Assembly (NCBI GenBank): GCA_015487535.1
Contig: WFPN01000299.1
Span: 1-5,897, forward strand
Direction of reading: 5' to 3'
Length of the DNA: 5,897 nucleotides
From: Aquificaceae bacterium
GTDB taxonomy: Bacteria > Aquificota > Aquificia > Aquificales > Aquificaceae
The notes beneath the pieces were generated by a model. The model was given only the letters and a program-made list of their open reading frames with translations, made no database searches and was not told the origin of the DNA. A program made the position numbers and the translations under genes. This document shows positions 1 through 4,971 of this stretch, in pieces; the stretch's first letter is position 1; each line of letters opens with the position of its first letter.

Positions 1-210
1 GGCTGGGTGGATGCGGGCTTCGAGGGCCAGATAACCCTAGAGCTCTATAACGCCAACAGCGTTCCCATAAGACTGTACGTCGGGATGAGGATATGTCAGC
101 TCGTATTTGCTAAGCTTGACAGGATCCCGGACAAGGTGTACAGCGGAAAGTACAAGGGTCAGAGGGGCGTTACACCCTCCAAGATAGAGATGGACAGGGA
201 TCTGGGATGA
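1..210 (+). CDS. dcd: dCTP deaminase, C-terminal 69 residues (5' end outside window)
   Basis: This is the tail of a dCTP deaminase, a cytoplasmic trimeric enzyme that turns dCTP into dUTP for thymidylate synthesis. The frame is open from the first base, reading GWVDAGFEGQITLELYN. This is the family's core motif, and the Glu in ITLEL (14th visible residue) matches the catalytic Glu of the family. It is followed by the LYVGMRICQLVF segment and by the C-terminal lid motif GKYKGQRGVTPS, which closes over the nucleotide. The GTG at position 7 is an internal Val, not a start, because the motif begins before it. A bifunctional dCTP deaminase/dUTPase cannot be excluded, since the discriminating N-terminal part is missing. 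The TGA overlaps the ATG of the next gene (ATGA), suggesting cotranscription and coupled translation, although no functional link to envelope genes is expected. Confidence 0.95.
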   Translation, partial: GWVDAGFEGQITLELYNANSVPIRLYVGMRICQLVFAKLDRIPDKVYSGKYKGQRGVTPSKIEMDRDLG

Positions 211-626
211 GATTTCTGCTCCTTGTGGCTATGCTCATCGTATCCTCCTGCGTTCAGAAGGTAGAGAAACCTCCCGAGGTGAAAAAGCCCGTTTACTACC
301 CGCCGGTTAAAGGGAGCGTGGAGAAGATGGGAAGGGGTATATTCATAAAGACCGGATGCGGAAAGTACGTCAGAGCCGTGGAGGAGGGCAGGGTGGTTTA
401 CTCCGGCAGGGACGTCGAGAACTACGGATGGGTGGTGATAATCGAGCAGAGGGACGGACTGGTGTCCGTTTATGGGAAGATGGAGAGACCCTGGGTCAAG
501 ATCGGCGAGAGGGTGAAGGTTAGACAGGTTATAGGCAAGGTGGGCAGGGGTCGGGAAGGCTGCGGTATCTACTACGAGCTTAGGAACGGAAGGGGAGATC
601 CCGTAAAACCGGTTATGAAATGGTAG
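207..626 (+). CDS. Lipoprotein with degenerate (non-catalytic) M23/LytM domain, NlpD/EnvC-like
   Basis: A 139-residue exported lipoprotein. Residues 1-14 form a short signal peptide ending in the lipobox VSSC with Cys15 as the acylation site. A Pro/Lys-rich linker (about 20-35) leads to one LytM domain (about 42-139). The fold is recognisable from the EEGRVVYSG, NYGWVVIIE, VKIGERVKVRQVIGKVG and YYELR...GDPVKP segments. All metal ligands are replaced: the HxxxD site reads G42/F46, the YAHL histidine is K91, and HLHFE reads GIYYE. In Escherichia coli, LytM proteins that lost these ligands (EnvC, NlpD) activate septal amidases instead of cutting peptidoglycan, and a similar role is inferred here. 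No LysM domain is present, so it is smaller than NlpD. Cys51 and Cys119 flank the vacated site and could form a disulfide. An AGGGA about 6 nt upstream supports the start. The gene overlaps dcd by 4 bp and the next gene by 7 bp. Confidence 0.85.
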   Translation: MRFLLLVAMLIVSSCVQKVEKPPEVKKPVYYPPVKGSVEKMGRGIFIKTGCGKYVRAVEEGRVVYSGRDVENYGWVVIIEQRDGLVSVYGKMERPWVKIGERVKVRQVIGKVGRGREGCGIYYELRNGRGDPVKPVMKW

Positions 627-871
627 GTTTTCTACTCTTTCTGCTTTTAGCTTCCGAGGCCTTTTCCCTTAAGGTCCTGGACAGGTGCGAGATAGACTAC
701 AGAAGGTGCACCTTCGATTGCGTTCAGGAGTTTCCCCTAGACAAGGAGAAGAGGAAGGGTTGCGAGACGAGGTGTAAGTTCGACAAGGCCCTATGTGAGG
801 TAAGGGAAGGTGTCAGAGGCACTATCGAGAACCTGAAGAGGTTCCTGGAGGGCTTTTCAAAGGAGAAGTGA
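620..871 (+). CDS. Small exported protein with six mirror-spaced cysteines, predicted disulfide-stapled helical hairpin
   Basis: I do not recognise a family for this 83-residue protein. Residues 1-16 (MVGFLLFLLLASEAFS) look like a signal peptide with a possible SEA cleavage site. The n-region has no positive charge, which is unusual, but an in-frame TAG at 581 and the lack of an earlier start codon leave ATG 620 as the only choice. The mature part is charged and probably helical. Its only cysteines are 23, 30, 34, 48, 52 and 59, spaced x6, x3, x13, x3, x6. Pairing 23-59, 30-52 and 34-48 gives the same sum (82), the pattern of two antiparallel helices joined by three disulfides around a turn near residue 41 (LDKEK). 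A Lys/Glu-rich helix without cysteine ends the protein. There is no clear Shine-Dalgarno site; the start overlaps the lipoprotein stop by 7 bp, so translation is probably coupled. A periplasmic location is inferred from the signal peptide. Confidence 0.75.
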   Translation: MVGFLLFLLLASEAFSLKVLDRCEIDYRRCTFDCVQEFPLDKEKRKGCETRCKFDKALCEVREGVRGTIENLKRFLEGFSKEK

Positions 872-881
872 GGTATATAAT
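854..881 (+). promoter_or_regulatory. Candidate sigma-70-type promoter for a leaderless transcript
   Basis: A perfect TATAAT lies at 876-881, with TTTTCA (4 of 6 matches to TTGACA) at 854-859 and a 16-bp spacer. Transcription would start at or next to the ATG at 888, giving a leaderless or nearly leaderless mRNA. This fits the absence of a well-placed Shine-Dalgarno site: the nearest GAGGT ends 13 nt before the ATG. AT-rich hexamers can arise by chance in a spacer, and the upstream operon may simply read through. Confidence 0.4.
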
Positions 882-887
882 AGAGCT

Positions 888-1214
888 ATGCGTTTGTCAG
901 AGCTTTCCGAACGCCAGAGGGAATTTTTAAAGAACGTCTTCGAGCTTCAGGAGCTACCTGAGGATGTTGAGCTCGAGGAGTTCCTCAGGGAAAGGGGATG
1001 TGAGCTCTACGAGTGTATAGAGTGTGGCAAGCTGGTGTTCCACGACAACTACGAGTTCTGGAATCTGTCAGAGTGCTGTGACGACAACTCCAAGCTCACA
1101 GAGAGAGGGCTTCTCTGCGAGGTCTGCTACTCCAAAAGCCCCGAGAACATGAAGTACTGGATAGCCTTCAGACCTAGCTGGTACAAGGACGTGGACTTCA
1201 ATCCAAAGGGATAA
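888..1214 (+). CDS. Small uncharacterised protein with zinc-ribbon-like cysteine pairs
   Basis: A 108-residue cytoplasmic protein with no signal peptide or membrane segment. Residues 1-37 are acidic and probably helical (SELSERQREFLKNVFELQ). The rest holds seven cysteines: C38, C43-x2-C46 (ECIECGKLVF), a C63-C64 pair, and C77-x2-C80 (LLCEVCY). Two CxxC knuckles 30 residues apart are the usual layout of a zinc ribbon or treble clef, so structural zinc binding is inferred. The C-terminus is rich in aromatic residues (YWIAFRPSWYK). I cannot assign a family or role; a nucleic-acid-binding or protein-binding adaptor is possible but unproven. The gene lies 16 bp after the Cys-rich exported protein and only 1 bp before the YkuK-family gene, so it is cotranscribed with the latter. 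A candidate promoter sits directly upstream. Confidence 0.8.
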   Translation: MRLSELSERQREFLKNVFELQELPEDVELEEFLRERGCELYECIECGKLVFHDNYEFWNLSECCDDNSKLTERGLLCEVCYSKSPENMKYWIAFRPSWYKDVDFNPKG

Positions 1215-1215
1215 G

Positions 1216-1656
1216 ATGCCCCAGTTCGAGAGCATAGAGGAGGTGAGGGAGTTCATAAGGAACTCCTCCGAGGAGAGCGCCATATACGTAGGCTGCGACT
1301 CGAGACAGCTGAGGGAGAGCACTATCTTCGTTACGGTGATCGTTGTCCACATAAACTCTAACCACGGGGCGAAGATATTCTGGCAGGTGGACAGGGTAAA
1401 GCGGATAAACTCGATCCGTCAGAGGCTTCTCGAGGAAGTCGATAGGGCCGTTTACACAGCCCTGATGATAGCGGACGTGGTGGGAGAGAGGCCCTTCGAG
1501 GTGCACCTGGACATAAACCCCAACCCCGACCACAGATCGAGCGTGATCCTCAAAGAGGCGGTGGGATACGTTCTCGCCCAGGGCCTCAAGCCCGTTCTAA
1601 AACCCGACGCCATCGCAGCAACGGCCGTTGCCGACTTCTTCACCGAAAAGTTCTGA
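1216..1656 (+). CDS. YkuK/DUF458 family RNase H-like protein
   Basis: A 146-residue protein matching the YkuK (DUF458) family, predicted from fold to be an RNase H-like nuclease and never firmly characterised. The signatures are YVGCDSR (Asp28), a helix with LLEEVDRAVY (Glu73/Glu74), the HLDINPNPDHRSS motif at 97-109 (Asp99), and the end motif LKPDAIAATAVADFF (Asp140). These four acidic positions are laid out as expected for a two-metal RNase H-type active site, so catalysis is plausible though the substrate is unknown. The length is usual for the family. AAGGG about 5 nt upstream of the ATG supports the start. The gene is 1 bp after the zinc-ribbon-like protein, which could be a functional partner. 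There is no export signal, so it acts in the cytoplasm. Confidence 0.85.
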   Translation: MPQFESIEEVREFIRNSSEESAIYVGCDSRQLRESTIFVTVIVVHINSNHGAKIFWQVDRVKRINSIRQRLLEEVDRAVYTALMIADVVGERPFEVHLDINPNPDHRSSVILKEAVGYVLAQGLKPVLKPDAIAATAVADFFTEKF

Positions 1657-1658
1657 GG

Positions 1659-1673
1659 ATCGGCCGATAGAAT
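1659..1673 (+). promoter_or_regulatory. Perfect 10-bp palindrome abutting a -10-like hexamer upstream of rlpA
   Basis: The 27-bp spacer between the YkuK-family gene and rlpA contains ATCGGCCGAT (1659-1668), a perfect inverted repeat whose last base begins TAGAAT (1668-1673), a 5-of-6 match to the -10 consensus. Transcription would begin around 1680-1683, just before the ATG at 1684, which lacks a Shine-Dalgarno site. No good -35 is visible (GAAAAG at the 17-bp spacing). The palindrome would overlap the promoter spacer, a usual position for an operator, but it is short and may be chance. Confidence 0.3.
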
Positions 1674-1683
1674 ATCTCCCGAG

Positions 1684-2343
1684 ATGGGAAAGCTCGTTCT
1701 TTTGGTTTCCATCGTGTGGCTTCTGATCTCCTGCTCTCCGGCTCCCAGACATGTCAAATACGAGTACGAGGGCATGAGAGCTCCCTGTCCGAAGACAACC
1801 TACATGGTCGTTAGGTACTGCCCAACAAGGTACGCATACTCTGACAGGATACAGCACCTCAGCAGGATAAGGGTTACGAGCCTCGAAACCGGAAAGAGCC
1901 TCACCATATCGGTGAGGATGAACAAGAAGGTTAGGGGCCTGTGTATCCCGAAGAAGTACAGACACTTTATGAGCAGGGGAAGCTCCTTCAAAGCTAAGGT
2001 TAAGGTCCTCAGGTGCGGTGAGAACGGGATAAGGAAGTGTCCCAGATACATAAGGGGGTATGCCTCCTGGTACGGTCCCAAGTTCCACGGCAGGAGAACC
2101 GCATCAGGAACCAGGTTCAACATGCACGACTATATTGCCGCCCACAGGAGCCTCCCTCTGGGGACGGTGCTCCTCGTGAAGAACCTGGAGAACGGCAGGA
2201 CGGTTAAGGTCAAGGTTCTCGACAGGGGCCCTTACGTGAGGGGAAGGCACCTCGACCTCTCCTACGCCGCCGCCAAGAAGCTCGGTATGCTGGGTAAGGG
2301 TGTAGTTCCCTTCGTGGCCGAGGTGATCAGGTGCGGGGGTTGA
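1684..2343 (+). CDS. rlpA: RlpA-type septal lytic transglycosylase lipoprotein with extra decayed repeat domain
   Basis: A 219-residue lipoprotein. The signal peptide ends in lipobox LISC with Cys17. The C-terminal double-psi beta-barrel (about 123-217) shows the RlpA signature: GYASWYGPKFHGRRTASG, then AAHRSLPLGT (His154), VKVLDRGPYVRGRHLDLS (Asp180) and AAKKLGM. His154 and Asp180 match residues important for lytic transglycosylase activity in Pseudomonas aeruginosa RlpA, which cuts glycan strands stripped of stem peptides at the septum. No SPOR domain follows, so septal targeting is not assured. Residues 62-112 resemble the second half of the barrel (VTSLETGKSL against VKNLENGRTV, VRG in both, VLRCG against VIRCG) but lack the catalytic DRGP, which suggests an old internal duplication. 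Six cysteines besides the lipobox could form three disulfides. No Shine-Dalgarno site precedes the ATG, but the lipoprotein signal starts cleanly there. Confidence 0.9.
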   Translation: MGKLVLLVSIVWLLISCSPAPRHVKYEYEGMRAPCPKTTYMVVRYCPTRYAYSDRIQHLSRIRVTSLETGKSLTISVRMNKKVRGLCIPKKYRHFMSRGSSFKAKVKVLRCGENGIRKCPRYIRGYASWYGPKFHGRRTASGTRFNMHDYIAAHRSLPLGTVLLVKNLENGRTVKVKVLDRGPYVRGRHLDLSYAAAKKLGMLGKGVVPFVAEVIRCGG

Positions 2344-2345
2344 TA

Positions 2346-2366
2346 TATATTAAGACTACCAGGAGG
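2346..2366 (+). promoter_or_regulatory. Candidate -10 box and strong Shine-Dalgarno site for cfa
   Basis: The 30-bp spacer after rlpA holds TATATT (2346-2351) and AGGAGG (2361-2366), the latter 7 nt before the ATG at 2374 and the best plus-strand ribosome site in the window. A start near 2358 would give a leader of about 16 nt. The best -35 match (TGATCA at 2324-2329, 3 of 6, 16-bp spacer) is poor. The ribosome site firmly supports the cfa start; the promoter is tentative and would allow cfa to be expressed apart from the upstream genes. Confidence 0.45.
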
Positions 2367-2373
2367 GAAGGCG

Positions 2374-3585
2374 ATGCTAAGGGAGAGGGTCATAAGGAGA
2401 ATTCTTGAAAATATAAACTCCAGAGGTCAGGAGAGCATAGGAGTGAGGCTCCCCGACGGGAGGGACATTCCGGAAGGGAGGGTGGACCACAGGGTCGTGT
2501 TCAAGAGCTGGGATGTTCTGAAGAGAACCTTAAAAGACCTGGAGATGGGCTTTGGAGAGGGTTACATGAGGGGGGAGATAGAGATCGAAGGAGATCTCGA
2601 AAGGCTCCTGATAGCCGGGATCAGATACATAAACGAGATCGAGGGGAGCAAAGGCTTTTCTGCCCTGTTCTTTAAGATAACCAACACCCTCAGTGTGATA
2701 AACAAGATCAAAGAGAAGAGGAACGTCCAACACCACTACGATCTGGGGGACGACTTCTACCGGCTCTGGCTAGATGAGTCCATGACTTACTCCTGTGCTT
2801 TTTTCAGTTCTCCCAACATGAGCCTGGAGGAGGCCCAAAAGGAAAAGAGAAGGATAATCTTCGAGAAGCTCCTTTTGGAGGAGGGGGACAGACTTCTGGA
2901 CGTCGGATGCGGGTGGGGATCTATAATCCTGGAAGCTGCGCAGGAGTACGGGGCCCACAGTGTCGGGATAACTCTTTCGGAGAACCAGTACAGGCATGTG
3001 AAGGAAGAGATAGAAAGAAGAGACCTGCAGGACCGGGTAGAGGTCTATCTTATGCACTACGCTGACCTGCCTAAGCTGGGCAGGAGGTTCAACAAGGTGG
3101 TTTCGGTCGGTATGTTCGAGCACGTGGGGAGGGACCATTACAGGGCCTTCTTCAAAACTATAAACAGCGTAATGGAGGACGGAGGCCTCTTCCTCCTACA
3201 CACCATAGGGAAGGTCCATCCCAGCGTTCAGAGCAGATGGATAAGGAAGTACATATTCCCCGGCGGATACCTCCCAGGCATAGCGGAGGTTCTGTGCGCC
3301 TTCGAGGGCTTAGGTTTCTGCCTGATAGACATCGACGATTGGAGACTTCACTACTACAGGACCCTGAAAGAGTGGAGGAGACGCTTCTGGGAGAAGGTAG
3401 AGATCGTAAAGAACATGTACGGGGAAGAGTTCGTAAGGATGTGGGATCTGTACCTCGTATCCTCGGCGGTTTCCTTCTACACTGGGAGCAACCATCTCTT
3501 CCAGTTCCTGCTTTCGAAGGGTGTGAAGAACGATTACCCGATAATGAGGAGGGCCATCCTAAGAGATCTTGCTCTGGTGGAGTAA
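2374..3585 (+). CDS. cfa: Cyclopropane-fatty-acyl-phospholipid synthase
   Basis: A 403-residue SAM-dependent enzyme that adds a methylene group across the double bond of unsaturated acyl chains in membrane phospholipids, acting at the inner face of the cytoplasmic membrane. The N-terminal lipid-binding domain (about 1-110) carries the family motif FGEGYMRGEIEIEGDL. The catalytic domain follows with HHYDLGDDFYRLWLD, MTYSCAFF (Cys141), SAM-binding LLDVGCGWGS (174-183), SVGMFEHVG (Glu249), LLHTIG (His276), YIFPGGYLP and HYYRTLKEW (Tyr327). Cys141, Glu249, His276 and Tyr327 align by motif with active-site residues of E. coli CFA synthase. Length is slightly above the E. coli enzyme (382). Aquificales are known for C20:1 and cyclopropane C21 fatty acids, so this enzyme could make the latter if the host assignment is right. 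AGGAGG 7 nt upstream fixes the start. Its last eight codons and stop overlap the end of the convergent mlaF. Confidence 0.95.
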   Translation: MLRERVIRRILENINSRGQESIGVRLPDGRDIPEGRVDHRVVFKSWDVLKRTLKDLEMGFGEGYMRGEIEIEGDLERLLIAGIRYINEIEGSKGFSALFFKITNTLSVINKIKEKRNVQHHYDLGDDFYRLWLDESMTYSCAFFSSPNMSLEEAQKEKRRIIFEKLLLEEGDRLLDVGCGWGSIILEAAQEYGAHSVGITLSENQYRHVKEEIERRDLQDRVEVYLMHYADLPKLGRRFNKVVSVGMFEHVGRDHYRAFFKTINSVMEDGGLFLLHTIGKVHPSVQSRWIRKYIFPGGYLPGIAEVLCAFEGLGFCLIDIDDWRLHYYRTLKEWRRRFWEKVEIVKNMYGEEFVRMWDLYLVSSAVSFYTGSNHLFQFLLSKGVKNDYPIMRRAILRDLALVE

Positions 3586-4329
3586 GCACTCCTTCATGCT
3601 ACCTATGAACTCCTGAACGAACGGGTCGGTTGAGTTTATCACCTCCTCGGGTCTTCCTTCGGCAACCACAACCCCTTTTCTCAGAACCAGAAGCCTGTCG
3701 GATATGGTGAAGGCTGAGATCATGTCGTGGGTAACTACTATAGCTGTAGTTCCGGTCCGTTCCCTGAGTTGGAGGATCAGCCTGTCTATGACCCGGCTCG
3801 TTATAGGATCTAGCCCCGAGGTGGGCTCGTCGTAGATTATCAACTTGGGGTTCGTCGCTATAGCCCTCGCTATAGATACCCTCTTCCTCATACCCCCGGA
3901 GAGCTCAGAAGGCATAAGATCGAGCACGTCCTCGTCGAGATCCACGAGCTTGAGCTTCTCCAGGGCTATCTTCCTTATCTCCCCCCGGCTCATATTCGTG
4001 TGCTCTAGGAAGTAGAAACCCACGTTCTCCCACACGCTCATGCTGTCGAAGAGCGCCCCCTCCTGAAAGACGTAGCCTATATCCTTCCTGAGCTCGTCCA
4101 TCTCCGCCTGAGAGAGCTCGCTCACATCCCTTCCAAACACATAGACCTTCCCTGACGTTGGTTTCCAGAGGCCGATTATGTGCTTCGTAATAGAGGTCTT
4201 TCCGCTCCCGCTCCCGCCTATTATTGAGAATATCTCCCTCTCCCTTACCTCGAATGAAACGCCCTTGAGGATCTTCCTTCCCTCTATCTCCTTGTGCAGG
4301 TCCTCGACCCTGACCACAACCTCGCTCAC
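3559..4329 (-). CDS. mlaF: ABC transporter ATP-binding protein, MlaF type (phospholipid transport)
   Basis: A 256-residue ATPase of the MlaF/Ttg2A group, which powers phospholipid movement between inner and outer membranes together with the permease MlaE and the MCE protein MlaD. Visible motifs are Walker A GGSGSGKT (38-45), Q-loop YVFQEGALFDSMSVWENV (Gln89), signature SELSGGMRKRVSIARAIA (141-158), Walker B LIIYDEPTSGLDP (Glu168) and H-loop VTHD (His201). QEGALFDSMSV, the GMRKR signature and the end STDPFVQEF are typical of MlaF rather than of other ABC ATPases. The start is GTG, with GGAGGG 5 nt upstream and a 4-bp GTGA overlap with the MBL gene. No mlaE or mlaD is adjacent: the next gene downstream is the convergent cfa, so this is an orphan subunit. 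Assignment to the Mla subfamily is by motif only. Confidence 0.9.
   Translation of the reverse strand: MSEVVVRVEDLHKEIEGRKILKGVSFEVREREIFSIIGGSGSGKTSITKHIIGLWKPTSGKVYVFGRDVSELSQAEMDELRKDIGYVFQEGALFDSMSVWENVGFYFLEHTNMSRGEIRKIALEKLKLVDLDEDVLDLMPSELSGGMRKRVSIARAIATNPKLIIYDEPTSGLDPITSRVIDRLILQLRERTGTTAIVVTHDMISAFTISDRLLVLRKGVVVAEGRPEEVINSTDPFVQEFIGSMKECLLHQSKIS
3575..3596. terminator. Stem-loop at the convergent cfa/mlaF ends, weak terminator candidate
   Basis: GGAGT (3579-3583) and ACTCC (3588-3592) form a perfect 5-bp stem around the loop AAGC. After a T-T mismatch, three more pairs (one G-T) extend it to 3575-3596. It spans the cfa stop codon and lies within the last codons of mlaF. No T-run follows on either strand, so it is not a typical intrinsic terminator; it may only slow polymerase or protect the cfa 3' end. 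Confidence 0.3.
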
Positions 4330-4964
4330 AGCAACCCTCCGTGGAGGTAAGGGTTAAACTTCCTCTCGTACCCTATTGTGGTCTCCTCGTAGTGGCCGCA
4401 GATAACTATGGTCTCGTCGGGAAGCTCGGTAAAAACCCTTTCTAAAGACCTCTTCAGCTTCTCTGGATCGCCTCCCGGAAGGTCCCATCTTCCCACGCTG
4501 CCCTTGAAGAGAAGGTCACCGGCTATAAGGACACCCTCCTCCTCTATGTAAAAGCAGCACAGTCCCGGCGTGTGCCCCGGCGTGTGCATAACTTTGAGCT
4601 CCAGCTCTCCGACCTTTATCGACATCCCATCCTCGAGGTACTCGTCGGGAGGAGGGCACGGGACAGCCTTGATGTAGTTAGCGAAACCGGGCCATATCTC
4701 GTCCTCTATGAGGTACAGGTCTTCGGGATGCAGATAGAACGGGACGTTGAAGAACTCCTTTACCTTTCCGACCTGGCCCACGTGGTCTATATGCCCGTGG
4801 GTGTTGATTATGCCCACTACCTCGAACTCTTTAGCGACCTCTATTATCTTCTCAGCGTCCGCCCCCGGATCTATTATCACGGCCTTCCCAGTTCTATCGT
4901 CCGCCAGGACAGAGCAGTTTACCGCCAGTGGTCCCACGGGCAGGACCTCGAGAACCATTCCCAT
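4326..4964 (-). CDS. MBL-fold metallo-hydrolase, glyoxalase II-like
   Basis: A 212-residue cytoplasmic metallo-beta-lactamase-fold hydrolase of the hydroxyacylglutathione hydrolase-like (YcbL) group. Metal ligands are all in place: THGHIDH (His56, His58, Asp60, His61), TPGHTPG (His131), AGDLLF (Asp150) and CGHYEETTIG (His191). The segments GSVGRWDLPGGDPEKL and GHYEETTIG...NPYL are characteristic of the YcbL/glyoxalase II branch, although Tyr-Glu replaces the usual Gly-Pro after the final His. Compared with classical glyoxalase II it lacks the C-terminal glutathione-binding helical domain, so the natural thioester substrate is uncertain. The ATG at 4964 has no Shine-Dalgarno site (TATCTCC precedes it); a second in-frame ATG at 4958 would remove only two residues. 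It lies 18 bp after mutS2 and overlaps mlaF by 4 bp; neither neighbour explains its substrate. Confidence 0.9.
   Translation of the reverse strand: MGMVLEVLPVGPLAVNCSVLADDRTGKAVIIDPGADAEKIIEVAKEFEVVGIINTHGHIDHVGQVGKVKEFFNVPFYLHPEDLYLIEDEIWPGFANYIKAVPCPPPDEYLEDGMSIKVGELELKVMHTPGHTPGLCCFYIEEEGVLIAGDLLFKGSVGRWDLPGGDPEKLKRSLERVFTELPDETIVICGHYEETTIGYERKFNPYLHGGLL
4335..4340 (-). promoter_or_regulatory. Shine-Dalgarno site deciding the GTG start of mlaF
   Basis: On the minus strand GGAGGG lies 5 nt before GTG 4329, inside the final codons of the MBL gene, and fixes this non-ATG start. Its 5' neighbour CCTCC can pair with it (CCTC/GAGG around a 4-nt loop), so ribosomes finishing the MBL frame could open the site, giving translational coupling. 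The short stem makes this a tentative idea; the ribosome site itself is clear. Confidence 0.65.
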
Positions 4965-4971
4965 GGAGATA

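Noticed and set aside
7..9. GTG as the start of a short independent protein
   Set aside because: The codons before it (GGC TGG) belong to the GWVDAGFEG core motif of dCTP deaminase, so the gene begins outside the window.
1597..2088. Minus-strand open frame of 163 codons opposite the YkuK-family and rlpA genes
   Set aside because: It is antisense to two well-supported genes, has no ribosome site or recognisable domain, and its composition (low-complexity Pro/Ser/Leu) looks like a shadow frame.
3158..3589. Minus-strand 143-codon frame inside cfa
   Set aside because: The product is extremely rich in Arg, Ser and Pro without any motif, and the opposite strand encodes conserved catalytic segments of CFA synthase.
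3237..3608. Plus-strand 123-codon frame overlapping the cfa end
   Set aside because: It lies in another frame of cfa, lacks a motif, and its composition follows the shifted codons of the true gene.
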